Position numbers and translations under genes: made by a program | The notes under the pieces: model-generated | The model's input: the letters and a program-made list of their open reading frames with translations, nothing else | Told to the model about the DNA's origin: nothing | Databases searched by the model: none | DNA from: Geomonas azotofigens | GTDB taxonomy: Bacteria > Desulfobacterota > Desulfuromonadia > Geobacterales > Geobacteraceae | Reading direction: 5' to 3' | DNA length: 64,000 nucleotides | Assembly: GCF_018919395.1 (NCBI RefSeq) | Contig: NZ_JAHLME010000003.1 | Coordinates: 372,001 to 436,000 of the forward strand | In this document: in pieces, positions 8,867-19,370 of the stretch | Layout of the letters: the number at the start of each line of letters is the position of its first letter | How positions within the stretch are numbered: position 1 is the stretch's first letter

Positions 8867-9973
8867 ATGTCCCATAGCGACGTCATTCCTTTCTATACTC
8901 CTCCCGACTTCCGTCGGCCCAAACTGGCCGCTGCGCCGGCGGCGACGTTCGTGCCCGCTCCTGCGGACGGCGTGCTGCCGGAGAACTTCCACGCCACCTC
9001 CAACCACCCGGAATACGTGCACCTGGGGGGAGGGGAGTGGCTCATCGCGCCGCAGAGCCGGATGGACTGCGTCCTCGTGCTGCGCGACAGGGAGCTGGAC
9101 GTGGTGGAACCGCGCCGGGTGCGCCGGGGCGACATGGTGGCCGTCGGGCGCACCGAGAACGGTGAGGAGGGTATCTATCTCCACATCGGCGGCTTCTTGA
9201 ACCTCGCCGAGCCCTTCGCGGACAAGTTCTCGTTCAGAAGCCGCGGCACCAGGGAGACCCCCTTCTCCCGCTCCTACGACGAGCTGTACCAGGTGCTGCG
9301 GCACGACCGCGACCACGGCTATATCGTCTGGGTGCTCGGGCCGGCGGTCGCCTTCGACATGGACTGCAGAACCGCCATGCAGGGGCTGATCGAGGCGGGG
9401 TACTGCCATGCGCTGTTGGCCGGCAACGCCCTCGCCACCCACGACCTCGAGGCGGCCCGTTTCCGCACCGGCCTTGGCCAGAACATCTACACCCAGGCGA
9501 TCATGCCCATGGGGCACTACAACCACCTGGACATCATCAACGAGGCGCGCCAGGCGGGGGGGATCCCGCAGACCATCGAGAAGCTTGGGCTCGACGACGG
9601 CATCATGTATGCCTGCACCAGGAAGAAGATCCCCTTCGTGCTGGCCGGCTCCATCCGCGACGACGGGCCGCTGCCGGAGGTGATCCCCGACGCCTACCAG
9701 GCCCAGGACGCCATGCGGGTGCACGCGAGGAAGGCCACCACGGTCCTAGCCATCGCGACGCAGCTCCACTCCATCGCCTTCGGCAACATGGTGCCGAGCT
9801 ACCGGGTCGAGGCGGACGGGCGGGTACGGCCGGTATATTTCTACGTGGTGGACATGGCCGAGTTCTCGGTGGACAAACTGGCCAACCGCGGCTCGGCGCA
9901 GGCGGTAGGGCTTTTGACCAACGCGCAGGACTTCGTGGTGAATCTCTGGAACCATCTCAAGAAGCTTCAGTGA
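8867..9973 (+). CDS. LOR/SDH-family (TIGR00300) ornithine cyclodeaminase-like protein
   Basis: About 368 aa, resembling the LOR/SDH domain family. In archaea and in the C-terminal half of cyanobacterial ArgZ/AgrE this family acts as an NAD-dependent ornithine cyclodeaminase making proline. An N-terminal beta-rich region (EEGIYLHIGGFLNL) precedes an alpha/beta region (IVWVLGPAVAFD, HALLAGNALATHD). AAGGAGGG precedes the ATG at 8867. The stop overlaps the leader of the following arginase gene, and that pairing supports an arginine to ornithine to proline route. The arginine dihydrolase domain of ArgZ is absent; a separate arginase may replace it. Function is family knowledge plus context; other ornithine-using activities are possible. 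Confidence 0.72.
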   Translation: MSHSDVIPFYTPPDFRRPKLAAAPAATFVPAPADGVLPENFHATSNHPEYVHLGGGEWLIAPQSRMDCVLVLRDRELDVVEPRRVRRGDMVAVGRTENGEEGIYLHIGGFLNLAEPFADKFSFRSRGTRETPFSRSYDELYQVLRHDRDHGYIVWVLGPAVAFDMDCRTAMQGLIEAGYCHALLAGNALATHDLEAARFRTGLGQNIYTQAIMPMGHYNHLDIINEARQAGGIPQTIEKLGLDDGIMYACTRKKIPFVLAGSIRDDGPLPEVIPDAYQAQDAMRVHARKATTVLAIATQLHSIAFGNMVPSYRVEADGRVRPVYFYVVDMAEFSVDKLANRGSAQAVGLLTNAQDFVVNLWNHLKKLQ

Positions 9974-9990
9974 TCAGGAAAGGTTACGTC

Positions 9991-10881
9991 ATGGAAAACG
10001 GCATCAGGATGATAGGGGTACCGCTGGATTTGGGGCAGGAGCAGCGCGGCGTCGATCTGGGGCCGGGCGCGCTGCGCTACGCGGGGCTTTCGTCGCGGCT
10101 GTCGGGACTAGGCTACATAGTCGAGGATATCGGCAACCTTCCCGTGCCGGTGCGCGACGTGTTGGGCGCCGAGCGGGAGGCACGCTACCTCCCCTCCATC
10201 CGGCAGGTCTGCGAGACGGTCTACCAGGCCGGGCACAGCGCGGTCACCCAGGGATTCATGCCCATCTTCATGGGCGGAGACCATTCCATGGCGATAGGGT
10301 CCATCGGCGGGGTGACCGAGGAGCAGCCGTCGGCGGTGATCTGGGTCGACGCCCACGGCGACTACAACACCCCGCAAAGCAGCCCCAGCGGCAACATCCA
10401 CGGCATGGCGCTGGCGGCGCTTTTGGGTGAGGGGTTCCCGGAACTGGTCAACGTGGGGCGCCCGGGGGCGAAGCTGCACGCCTCGGACATCATCCTGATC
10501 GGCCTGCGCGAGCTCGACAAGGAGGAGAAGCTGCGCCTGCGCGCCTCGGGAATCAAGGGGTACACCATGCGCGACATCGATGAGCGGGGCATGGCGGCCA
10601 TCGCGCACGAGGCGCTGGGGCGGCTCGCCCACCGCACCCGCCTGCACGTGAGCCTCGACCTGGACGGGCTGGATCCGCTTGAAGTGCCGGGGGTCGGGAC
10701 CACGTCGCCGGGCGGGATCACCTACCGCGAGGCGCAGCTACTGATGGAGATCATCGCCGACACGGGCCTTTTGCGGTCGATGGACATCGTGGAGATAAAC
10801 CCGATCCTCGACAACAGTAACCGCACCGCCAAGATCGCGGTGGAACTGACCGCGTCCGCCTTCGGGGCATCCATCCTCTAG
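9991..10881 (+). CDS. rocF: Arginase
   Basis: Mn-dependent ureohydrolase, 296 aa, predicted to split arginine into ornithine and urea. The binuclear metal ligands are all present: H98 (GGDHS), D120, H122 and D124 (DAHGDYN), D223 and D225 (SLDLDGLDP). The active-site segment [14 protein letters not shown] resembles arginase more than agmatinase. A GTG at 9970 overlaps the upstream stop, but AGGAAAGG sits 7-8 nt before the ATG at 9991, which is preferred. Translationally close to the LOR/SDH gene and followed by a strong terminator, so the two genes form a small operon. Confidence 0.87.
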   Translation: MENGIRMIGVPLDLGQEQRGVDLGPGALRYAGLSSRLSGLGYIVEDIGNLPVPVRDVLGAEREARYLPSIRQVCETVYQAGHSAVTQGFMPIFMGGDHSMAIGSIGGVTEEQPSAVIWVDAHGDYNTPQSSPSGNIHGMALAALLGEGFPELVNVGRPGAKLHASDIILIGLRELDKEEKLRLRASGIKGYTMRDIDERGMAAIAHEALGRLAHRTRLHVSLDLDGLDPLEVPGVGTTSPGGITYREAQLLMEIIADTGLLRSMDIVEINPILDNSNRTAKIAVELTASAFGASIL

Positions 10882-10901
10882 AGGCGCGGCAGCGTCGCGA
10901 C

Positions 10902-10938
10902 AAAAAAAAGCCTGTCCGGGTGCCGGACAGGCTTTTTC
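10902..10938. terminator. Bidirectional terminator between rocF and the convergent gene
   Basis: AAAAAAAAGCCTGTCCGG, short loop, CCGGACAGGCTTTTT. A T run on either strand serves both convergent genes. Confidence 0.9.
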
Positions 10939-10960
10939 ATATTTAACGACAGGGGTATGG

Positions 10961-11344
10961 TTAGCTGCCGACCTTGGCGGGTTTCACCACCTTGAGCTTC
11001 TCGGCGATGAACATGTAGCCTTGGGGGTACTTGGTGAACTTGCCGGTCGCGTTGATCTCGTCGCCCACCTTGGGGGCCTCGGCGGGGTACTTCACCGGGA
11101 TGAAGACCTTTTCGCATCCCTTTTTGCACTGCGCCTCATTGGTGTCCATGACCCCGATCACGCCTTTGTCGTAGGGAGAGATGCCGGCCATGACGCCGTT
11201 TAGGGTGATGGTTTCGGTAAAGAGCTGCGGGTTGGTGCCTACCTCGGCGACGCTGACCGTTTTTACCTGCCCGACCTTGCCTACGGTGACGGCAAGCACC
11301 ACGCCGAGTACGATGGCTACCGCGATGATGATCGTCTTTTGCAC
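10961..11344 (-). CDS. Membrane-anchored small protein, possible OB fold
   Basis: 127 aa. The N-terminal hydrophobic stretch (about 3-22) is either a signal anchor or a signal peptide. The rest is beta-rich with alternating glycine turns (ITLNGVMAGI, VGDEINATGKF), like small OB-fold lipoproteins or periplasmic proteins. A CKKGC pair could form a disulphide or bind metal. Start is GTG at 11344 with AGGAG 7 nt upstream. No family was recognised with confidence. It lies 87 bp downstream of the Cys-rich gene at 11432 on the same strand, so the two may be cotranscribed. Confidence 0.6.
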   Translation of the reverse strand: MQKTIIIAVAIVLGVVLAVTVGKVGQVKTVSVAEVGTNPQLFTETITLNGVMAGISPYDKGVIGVMDTNEAQCKKGCEKVFIPVKYPAEAPKVGDEINATGKFTKYPQGYMFIAEKLKVVKPAKVGS

Positions 11345-11431
11345 GCTGATTCTCCTGAAAGTGTTATGTGCCGCGAGGGAAGGGTTGCTTCCCGCCCCGC
11401 AGCCGGATCCCGGGTGGAACGATGGAGGGTG

Positions 11432-11773
11432 CTACGCCGCCTCGGGCGGGTAATCGATACTGCGCACGAAGGCGCTCAATGGGGGGCGCTTGGGAGGATG
11501 CTGGGGCAATTCTTCCTGGTAGATGGGAGCGCGTTGCACCGTCACCGGGGCGTGGAGGACCATGGTGATGCAGGCGAAACAAGGACAATCGGGGGAGGAG
11601 CTGTGGCCCGGGCCGGTGGCCGGGTGATCGCCGCCGGTATCGCAACAGGCCGCATGAACGGGGTCCTGTGCCAAGGTGGCGGCCGTGGCAGCCATACCGC
11701 TCAGGGTCAACAGGGAGACAACCAGTATCAGAGCTCCGAATATGCGCAGAAATTCCCGTTTCACGCCGACCAC
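11432..11773 (-). CDS. Small exported Cys/His-rich protein
   Basis: 113 aa with an N-terminal signal peptide (hydrophobic 9-33, cleavage likely near ATA-ATL or later). Then a short mature part with ACCDTGGDH and SPDCPCFAC, and a proline-rich tail ending IDYPPEAA. The order signal peptide, Cys/His cluster, PP-tail resembles the gene at 44236, which sits upstream of the RND metal efflux operon, so a metal-related periplasmic role is suspected. GTG start with AGAAGGAAAG upstream. No family assigned. Confidence 0.55.
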   Translation of the reverse strand: MVGVKREFLRIFGALILVVSLLTLSGMAATAATLAQDPVHAACCDTGGDHPATGPGHSSSPDCPCFACITMVLHAPVTVQRAPIYQEELPQHPPKRPPLSAFVRSIDYPPEAA

Positions 11774-11862
11774 TTTATGAACTTTCCTTCTTCGTTGTCA
11801 AGCTGAAAAAATGCCTGATCCAGTCGGGAAAGCCGCTGTTTCAAGGCAGGCGTCGTCGACAT

Positions 11863-11903
11863 AAAAGAAGGCCCGCGCCTCCATCGAGGAGGGGCGGGCC
11901 TTT
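11863..11903 (-). terminator. Terminator downstream of carbonic anhydrase
   Basis: On the minus strand AAGGCCCGCCCCTCC, loop, GGAGGCGCGGGCCTT, then CTTTTAT. Strong GC stem directly after the can stop. Confidence 0.8.
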
Positions 11904-11940
11904 GACACCGGTGAGGGGATGCCGAGAGGAAGAGCTCGCT

Positions 11941-12483
11941 TCAGTACCCCGGCACCACGACCTCGAGGTGGCCGTCGTTGGGGCAGAAGATGAGCCCGTG
12001 CACCGGCACGTCCTTGGGTATGAGCGGGCTGTTGCGGATGATGCCGGTGACCCGCTCCACGTTCTCCTCCGGGCAGCTGAAGGCGCCCACCCACTGGCCG
12101 AGATCGGGGACCAGGGCGTCGATGGCAGCCGGGTCGACGCCCCGCTCCACCATCTTCTCCTTGAGCTGCTCCACGTCCACCGACCCCATGCCGCAATCCT
12201 TGTGGCCGATCACGAAGATCTCCTCGACGCCGAGCAGGAAGACGGCGGCAACCAGGCTGCGGATCACGCCGCCGTTGGGGTCGACCAGGGTGTTGCCCGC
12301 GTTCTTGATCACCTTGGCGTCGCCGCGCTTGATCCCCATGGCGGGCTCGAGGAAATCGACCAGGCGGGTGTCCATGCAGGTGAAGATGGCAAGCTGTTTC
12401 TTGGGGTCCTTGGGAAGGGGAGGGAACGCTCCGGGGCGGACGAATTTTTTATTGTGGGTCAGGACTTTGTCGAGAAGAGTCAT
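11941..12483 (-). CDS. can: Beta-class carbonic anhydrase
   Basis: Zn enzyme interconverting CO2 and bicarbonate; 180 aa. Zn ligands are C36, H94 and C97 (FTCMDTR, GHKDCGMG), and the D38-R40 dyad of the beta class is present. NAGN at 61-64 is also family-typical. Bicarbonate could feed carbamoyl-phosphate synthesis and carboxylases; that link is inference. GGAGAAC precedes the ATG. It is downstream of maeB on the same strand but separated by a terminator, so it probably has its own promoter in 12484-12552. Confidence 0.92.
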   Translation of the reverse strand: MTLLDKVLTHNKKFVRPGAFPPLPKDPKKQLAIFTCMDTRLVDFLEPAMGIKRGDAKVIKNAGNTLVDPNGGVIRSLVAAVFLLGVEEIFVIGHKDCGMGSVDVEQLKEKMVERGVDPAAIDALVPDLGQWVGAFSCPEENVERVTGIIRNSPLIPKDVPVHGLIFCPNDGHLEVVVPGY

Positions 12484-12552
12484 TGTTCTCCGTTTCCTTG
12501 TCGTTAGATGTGCAAAACGGCTTTTTTAAGCCGAAACTTCGCGCAAGTCAAG

Positions 12553-12590
12553 GAAAAGAGGCCTCCGCCCGGTATACGGGCGGAGGCCTC
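12553..12590 (-). terminator. Terminator downstream of maeB
   Basis: GAGGCCTCCGCCCG, short ATAC-containing loop, CGGGCGGAGGCCTC then TTTTCC on the minus strand. Near-perfect stem. Confidence 0.88.
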
Positions 12591-12595
12591 ATGGT

Positions 12596-14845
<2,250 letters not shown>

Positions 14846-14908
14846 GTACTTCCTCCTTTGACCCATAGGATGAGCGGCTGCCCGCCATCGAATCCGTTCT
14901 GCTTGTAT

Positions 14909-15472
14909 TTATTTCGTCACGACCACCAGAACCTTTACCTCTTTGCCGTCGTGGCTCAGAAGCCGGTGCCCGATGCTCGATTCGAAATAGAGGGAATCCC
15001 CTTCGTGCAGGGTGATCTTCTTGTCGTCCAAGAGAAAATCGGCGTTGCCCTTCATGACGTAGATGAACTCCTCGCCGTCATGGCTGTAGGTGTTGGCCTC
15101 CGGCGCCTTCTCGGTCAGGGTGACCATGAAGGCGTCCATCTTCTTGTTCTGCTTGTAGAAGGAGAGGGACTCGTAGAAGTATCCCTGCTTGGTCCCCTCC
15201 TTGGAGATGACCCGGGGGACGATGCGCCGCTCGTGCGCGCGCACCACCTCGAACTTGCGGTCGTCTTCGTCCTCGCTGAAAAGCTGCGCCAGCTTGATGT
15301 CGAAGAACTTGGCGATCTTGGAGAGGGTGGCTATCGGGGGGGAGACGTTGTCGTTCTCGATCTGCGAGATCAGGGCCGGGGAGAAACCGGTCTCGTTGGC
15401 CACCGCCTGCAGGGTAAGTTTCCGGGCCTGTCGCAGTTTCTTCAGTCTCGACCCGATGTTGTACTCTGACAT
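14909..15472 (-). CDS. XRE-family regulator with cupin domain
   Basis: 187 aa: a helix-turn-helix of the XRE type (about 8-62; FSPALISQIENDNVSPP covers the recognition region) and a C-terminal cupin_2 domain (about 110-185; HDGEEFIYVMKG, LHEGDSLYFES). Regulators of this layout usually sense a small molecule in the cupin and repress nearby metabolic genes. AGGAG precedes the ATG. It lies 63 bp upstream of maeB in the same direction, so control of or cotranscription with maeB is plausible but unproven. Confidence 0.87.
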   Translation of the reverse strand: MSEYNIGSRLKKLRQARKLTLQAVANETGFSPALISQIENDNVSPPIATLSKIAKFFDIKLAQLFSEDEDDRKFEVVRAHERRIVPRVISKEGTKQGYFYESLSFYKQNKKMDAFMVTLTEKAPEANTYSHDGEEFIYVMKGNADFLLDDKKITLHEGDSLYFESSIGHRLLSHDGKEVKVLVVVTK

Positions 15473-15957
15473 GACGCTGCTCCTGTGGTGAATAATCCAG
15501 CGTTTTACTTCGGCTAAAATTATTCAGTTTTGGTAAAAAGTCAATTTAAATAGTGAAACCAAGAAAAAATTAATCGAGCCGGTAAGCTGGCGAGGTGACA
15601 GAGGGTAGCACGTCCGGCGGCGTTCAGGCAAGGGTACGTTGGGGCTTGGGCGAATGTCTTTACCGTGTTTTAAAATCGCGTTTACTGATATCGAACCGGT
15701 GGCGGTTGATGTGTCGTTTTTCGGGCTTTGGACGCGGTGGTGAGGCCGGGCTTGCTGGTATGGGTGGATATGCTTTCGGAGTGATCGATGCGACACGGCG
15801 TCCCCTCTCCCTCCGGGAGAGGGTCAGGGTGGGGGAGTCTGAAGCAGCCGGCGGGCCCTCACCCGCCCTTTGGGCACCCTCTCCCGGAGCGAGAGGGTAG
15901 GGGAATGGAAGGCCCTCGTTAACCTCGCCGAGGATGAGGTGTGGCGGGGGGCACACC
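15473..15957. other. Intergenic region with AT-rich promoter side and a GC-rich repeat
   Basis: No supported gene. 15490-15570 is AT-rich and would hold the promoter of the minus-strand XRE regulator. 15801-15903 carries a CCCTCTCCCTCCGGGAGAGG palindrome and a second CCCTCTCCCGGAGCGAGAGG palindrome about 60 bp apart. These are REP-like elements. The open frames across them are repeat-derived. Confidence 0.5.
15801..15903. repeat. Paired GC-rich REP-like palindromes
   Basis: Two palindromes (CCTCTCCCTCCGGGAGAGG near 15805 and CCTCTCCCGGAGCGAGAGGG near 15880) in inverted arrangement. Related GC-rich pairs are at 24494-24603 and 58356-58493. Confidence 0.65.
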
Positions 15958-16149
15958 TCAGGAGATGCTTTTGTTCAACTCGTCGAGAAGGGCCTTGAGG
16001 TCGGCTTTGTGCACGGTCGCCCCGTGCTCCAGTTGCTCGAAATCGGCGATTTGGCAGTCGTAGCAGTCCAGTCCGTAACGTTCGAAGACGGGGAGGGTTT
16101 GCGGGTAGCGCCTGAGGATTTCGCTGATGGTCATGTCCTTGCTGATCAT
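15958..16149 (-). CDS. DUF1858 domain protein
   Basis: 63 aa, almost the whole DUF1858 fold. A redox- or metal-type CxxC lies in YGLDCYDCQ. DUF1858 members are small proteins with helix, CxxC, helix that often sit near hybrid-cluster or redox genes; their function is not established. AGGAGG 5 nt before the ATG is a strong site. A second DUF1858 gene is at 29858. The two share the pattern MTxxxxxxxxP...V...YGL/NLGC. Confidence 0.8.
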   Translation of the reverse strand: MISKDMTISEILRRYPQTLPVFERYGLDCYDCQIADFEQLEHGATVHKADLKALLDELNKSIS

Positions 16150-16237
16150 AGGGCCTCCTGTGACTTCGTCCTGTGGAAATGAAAAAAGGCGCTGCTATCC
16201 GCAAACGCCTCTCATGCTATCCAACGTGAAGGAGAAA

Positions 16238-16306
16238 AAAAGGGGAGAGGCTACTCTTCCCGTTTCCCTGTCTGCCGGGTCTTTCCAAAAGTAGCCTGTC
16301 CCCTTT
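16238..16306 (-). terminator. Terminator of coaD formed by a REP-like inverted repeat
   Basis: On the minus strand AAGGGGACAGGCTACT (16306-16290) pairs with AGTAGCCTCTCCCCTT (16255-16240) and is followed by a T run. The GGGGACAGGCTACTTT form resembles REP sequences associated with RAYT (Y1-type) transposases. No transposase is in this window. Confidence 0.65.
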
Positions 16307-16325
16307 GTTCTTGCGGTCGGTCATG

Positions 16326-16817
16326 TCAGCGCCCCGGCCTGAACTTGTTGTCGAGCGCGCTCTTCACCAGCGGCGGCACCAGCTTGTCCACCGGACCGTT
16401 CAGGTGGCTCACTTCCTTCACGATGGAGGAGGAGAGGTAGCTGTAGGGGACCGAGGTCATCATGAACAGCGTCTCCACCTCGCGGGTGATGTTGCGGTTC
16501 ATCTGCGCCAGCTGGAACTCGAACTCGAAATCGGAGACCGCCCGCAAGCCGCGGATGACCACGGTGGCGCCGGCGCGGCGTACATAGTCGACCAGGAGTC
16601 CCTCGAAGGTCTCGACCCGCGCCTGCGGGCGATCCCTCAGGATCTCCGTGAGCATGTCGATCCGCTCCTGGACGGTGAACAGGGCGTTCTTCTCGGAGTT
16701 TCTGGCGACGGCCACGATCACGCCGTCGAAAATCTTCAGGGCGCGGTCGATGATGTCCAGATGTCCGTAGGTTACGGGATCGAAAGAGCCTGGATAAACA
16801 GCCACTCTCAGGGGCAC
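16326..16817 (-). CDS. coaD: Phosphopantetheine adenylyltransferase
   Basis: Transfers AMP from ATP to 4'-phosphopantetheine in coenzyme A synthesis; 163 aa. The nucleotidyltransferase motif is at residues 10-19 (GSFDPVTYGH). The second nucleotide-binding region (VPYSYLSSSIVKE) is near 123-135. Start is GTG at 16817, overlapping the last 10 bases of rsmD, so the two genes are translationally coupled, a widespread rsmD-coaD arrangement. Confidence 0.95.
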   Translation of the reverse strand: MPLRVAVYPGSFDPVTYGHLDIIDRALKIFDGVIVAVARNSEKNALFTVQERIDMLTEILRDRPQARVETFEGLLVDYVRRAGATVVIRGLRAVSDFEFEFQLAQMNRNITREVETLFMMTSVPYSYLSSSIVKEVSHLNGPVDKLVPPLVKSALDNKFRPGR

Positions 16818-17389
16818 GGTTCACCTCTGTCTGAAAGGGTCAGGAAGGAGAGGGCGGTGTCGCCGTAGACGCGGCGCTCGCTTTCAACCAGCCTGCCGAA
16901 ACGCGTTGGTACATCCTCTTTGGCGGAGAACTCGGCGACCACGGTGGTGCCGGCATCGATGAACGGCGAGGTCGACAGCAGCTCCAGCAGCCGTTGCGTG
17001 TGCCCCTCGGCGTAAGGAGGGTCGAGGAACACCAGGTGGAACGCGGGCTCGCCGCGGGAGAGCCATCGTACCGCCGCGGCTGCATCCTGCACCACGACCT
17101 TGGCGCGGTCGGTGAGCCTGGTCGCTTCCAGGTTCTTGCGGATCAGCTCCGCGGACTCCCGGTGCGAGTCGATGAAGAGCGCGCTCTCCGCGCCGCGGCT
17201 GAGCGCCTCGATGCCGAGGTTGCCGGTGCCGGCGAAGACGTCCAGCACCCGCATCCCGGAGAAGTCGCCCAGGCGACTCACCAGGATGCTGAAGAGCGCC
17301 TCCTTGACGCGGTCGGCGGTGGGGCGTACCCGATGATTTTTCGGGGCCAGCAGCTGCCGGCCGCGGGCGCTTCCCGCGATCACACGCAT
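16808..17389 (-). CDS. rsmD: 16S rRNA (guanine966-N2)-methyltransferase
   Basis: Methylates G966 of 16S rRNA using S-adenosylmethionine; about 193 aa. The SAM-binding motif VLDVFAGTGNLGIEA is at 48-62 and the catalytic tetrad is DPPY at 123-126. The frame opens at 17398, but the GGAG there directly abuts that ATG. The ATG at 17389 (MRVIAGSARG) has correct spacing and matches the family N-terminus. Overlaps coaD. Confidence 0.93.
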   Translation of the reverse strand: MRVIAGSARGRQLLAPKNHRVRPTADRVKEALFSILVSRLGDFSGMRVLDVFAGTGNLGIEALSRGAESALFIDSHRESAELIRKNLEATRLTDRAKVVVQDAAAAVRWLSRGEPAFHLVFLDPPYAEGHTQRLLELLSTSPFIDAGTTVVAEFSAKEDVPTRFGRLVESERRVYGDTALSFLTLSDRGEPCP

Positions 17390-17550
17390 GAAGAGCATCT
17401 CCGCTGTGGATAGGTCATAAAGAGAACAACTCCCTGGTCTGCGCAGGTCTTGATGCTATGGCAGCGTGTCGGGCGGCACGTATGTATGACATTGCCCCCG
17501 CAAGCTGCTCTATTAGCACGATGCATGGATAAGGTCAATCAAGTTTGCTG

Positions 17551-17578
17551 TTGACAGGGTTGCCGGCCAGTATATAAA
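17551..17578 (+). promoter_or_regulatory. Sigma-70 promoter of dgt
   Basis: TTGACA (17551-17556), 16-bp spacer, TATAAA (17573-17578), about 35 bp upstream of the dgt ATG. Confidence 0.65.
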
Positions 17579-17613
17579 TTACCTACTTTTAACTGACTTG
17601 AGCAGGGGGGCGG

Positions 17614-18762
17614 ATGAAAGAGGGCAATGCCTTGGAGCGCAGCGATCTCGCCGGTTACGCGGCCACCAGCGCCACATCCCGCGGACGCAGGTACCATGAG
17701 GAATTCAGGGACAACCGTCCCGCTTTCGAAAGGGATCGCGACCGCATCATTCACTGTGCCGCGTTCAGGCGCCTGGAGTACAAGACCCAGGTTTTCGTCA
17801 ACCACGAAGGGGATTACTACCGCACCCGCCTCACCCATTCGCTCGAAGTCGCCCAGATAGGGAAGGGGATCGCGCGAAGGCTTGGCCTGAACGAGGAGCT
17901 GACCGAGGCGCTCGCGCTGGCCCACGACCTCGGGCACACCCCGTTCGGGCACACCGGCGAGGAGGTGCTGAACCGCCTCATGGAGGGGTGCGGCGGCTTC
18001 GAGCACAACCTGCAGTCGCTGCGCGTGGTGGACGAGTTGGAGGAGCGCTATCCCGGCTTCAACGGCCTCAACCTCTCCTGGGAGGTGCGCGAGGGGATCG
18101 CCAAGCACTCCTCTCCCTACGATTCCCCCGCCCCCATCTTCGCCGAATTCCTCCCCGGCACCGTCCCCACCATCGAGGCGCAGCTCATCAACTTCGCCGA
18201 CGAGATCGCCTACAACAACCACGACATCGACGACGGCCTGAAGTCGGGCTACATCAATCTCGCCCAGCTCAAGAACGCCGAGCTCTGGAACGAGGTGTAC
18301 GAAGGCATCCTGGTGCGCTACCCCGACCTGGATGTGGACCGTGCCGTCTGCCAGACTGTGAGCGCGCTGATCGGGGTGCTGATCAACGACCTCGTGCAGA
18401 CCACGGCGGACAACATCGCCAAGCTGAAGATCAAGACCCAGGAGGACCTGAGGCGGGTGAACGTCCCGGTGGTCTCTTTCAGCCCGGCCATGACCGAGCG
18501 CAACGCGCAGCTCAAGCGCTTTTTGTTCCAGAACCTGTACCGCCACTACAAGGTCGAGCGGATGCGGGTCAAGGCGGAGCGCTACCTGACCGAGCTGTTC
18601 GAGGTCTACCTGAAGCACCCGACGCTGCTCCCCATGAAGCACCAGATGAAGATGGAGCGCGAAGGGCGCGAGCGGGTCATCTGCGACTACATAGCCGGCA
18701 TGACCGACCGTTTCGCCCTGGACGAGTTCAAGAAACTGTTTGAGCCTTACGAGAGGGTCTAG
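17614..18762 (+). CDS. dgt: Deoxyguanosinetriphosphate triphosphohydrolase-like protein
   Basis: HD-superfamily dNTP triphosphohydrolase of the shorter Dgt-like class, 382 aa. It is predicted to hydrolyse dNTPs to nucleosides and triphosphate. The HD metal residues are H75 (RLTHSLEV), H104-D105 (AHDLGHTPFGH, with H108) and a later aspartate in the FADEIAYNNHDIDDG segment. A G-rich Shine-Dalgarno precedes the ATG. Own promoter; monocistronic. Confidence 0.9.
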   Translation: MKEGNALERSDLAGYAATSATSRGRRYHEEFRDNRPAFERDRDRIIHCAAFRRLEYKTQVFVNHEGDYYRTRLTHSLEVAQIGKGIARRLGLNEELTEALALAHDLGHTPFGHTGEEVLNRLMEGCGGFEHNLQSLRVVDELEERYPGFNGLNLSWEVREGIAKHSSPYDSPAPIFAEFLPGTVPTIEAQLINFADEIAYNNHDIDDGLKSGYINLAQLKNAELWNEVYEGILVRYPDLDVDRAVCQTVSALIGVLINDLVQTTADNIAKLKIKTQEDLRRVNVPVVSFSPAMTERNAQLKRFLFQNLYRHYKVERMRVKAERYLTELFEVYLKHPTLLPMKHQMKMEREGRERVICDYIAGMTDRFALDEFKKLFEPYERV

Positions 18763-18882
18763 CAGCAGTGCCGGTCGAAGTAATTCCGTAAACAAAGAAC
18801 AATCATTCTGTGACTTGATCCTTAGCCAAAAGGTGTGATAATTACGCGCTCAGGGGAAATCAATACTGTTGAGGTGATTGGG

Positions 18883-19290
18883 ATGGCTTATCTTGAGTGG
18901 AGTGATGCACTGAGCGTTAAGGTGAAGGAGATCGACGACCAGCACAGGAACCTGGTGGACATGCTGAATGCGCTGCACGACGCGCACATGGCGCGGGCGG
19001 GGAAGGAGGCGCAGAAGGAGATCATCGCCTCGATGGTGACCTACGTGGCCAGTCACTTCCGGATGGAAGAGGCCTACATGCAGAAGTTCCAGTACCCCGA
19101 ATTCCTGGCGCACAAAAGAGAGCACGACGAGTTCGCGGCAAAGGCCATGGACCTGCAGCACCGGGTGGACAACCAGGGCCTCATCTTCACCGCCGAGATC
19201 CTGGAATTCCTCAAGCGCTGGCTGCAGGACCATATTCTGGGGACCGACATGAAGTACGCCGCCCTGTTCAACGCGTCCGGCCTGCGCTAG
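18883..19290 (+). CDS. Bacteriohemerythrin
   Basis: 135-aa single-domain hemerythrin that binds O2 at a di-iron site. All ligands can be read: H21 (DDQH), H58, E62 (SHFRMEE), H77 and H81 (HKREH), H117 and D122 (DHILGTD). Such proteins are common in anaerobes and microaerophiles and are thought to store, deliver or detoxify O2. The open frame begins at 18835, but GAGGTG before the ATG at 18883 and the family start [10 protein letters not shown] fix the start. Followed by a strong terminator. Confidence 0.92.
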   Translation: MAYLEWSDALSVKVKEIDDQHRNLVDMLNALHDAHMARAGKEAQKEIIASMVTYVASHFRMEEAYMQKFQYPEFLAHKREHDEFAAKAMDLQHRVDNQGLIFTAEILEFLKRWLQDHILGTDMKYAALFNASGLR

Positions 19291-19313
19291 CCGTTTTCTC
19301 CTTCCAAATGAAT

Positions 19314-19349
19314 AAAAGCCTCCCTGGCATGTCCTGGGAGGCTTTTTTC
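19314..19349. terminator. Bidirectional terminator between hemerythrin and yhbY
   Basis: AAAAGCCTCCC, GGCATGTCC-type loop, GGGAGGCTTTTTT. Serves both convergent genes. Confidence 0.88.
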
Positions 19350-19370
19350 GTAGTGGGTGCGGCTTTTTCG

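Noticed and set aside
15595-15956. Frames of about 100 codons on both strands between the XRE regulator and the DUF1858 gene
   Set aside because: They run through GC-rich REP palindromes and have repeat-derived, Arg/Pro/Ser-rich translations.
16233-16306. Remnant insertion sequence near coaD
   Set aside because: Only a REP-like hairpin is present; no transposase fragment or target duplication is seen.
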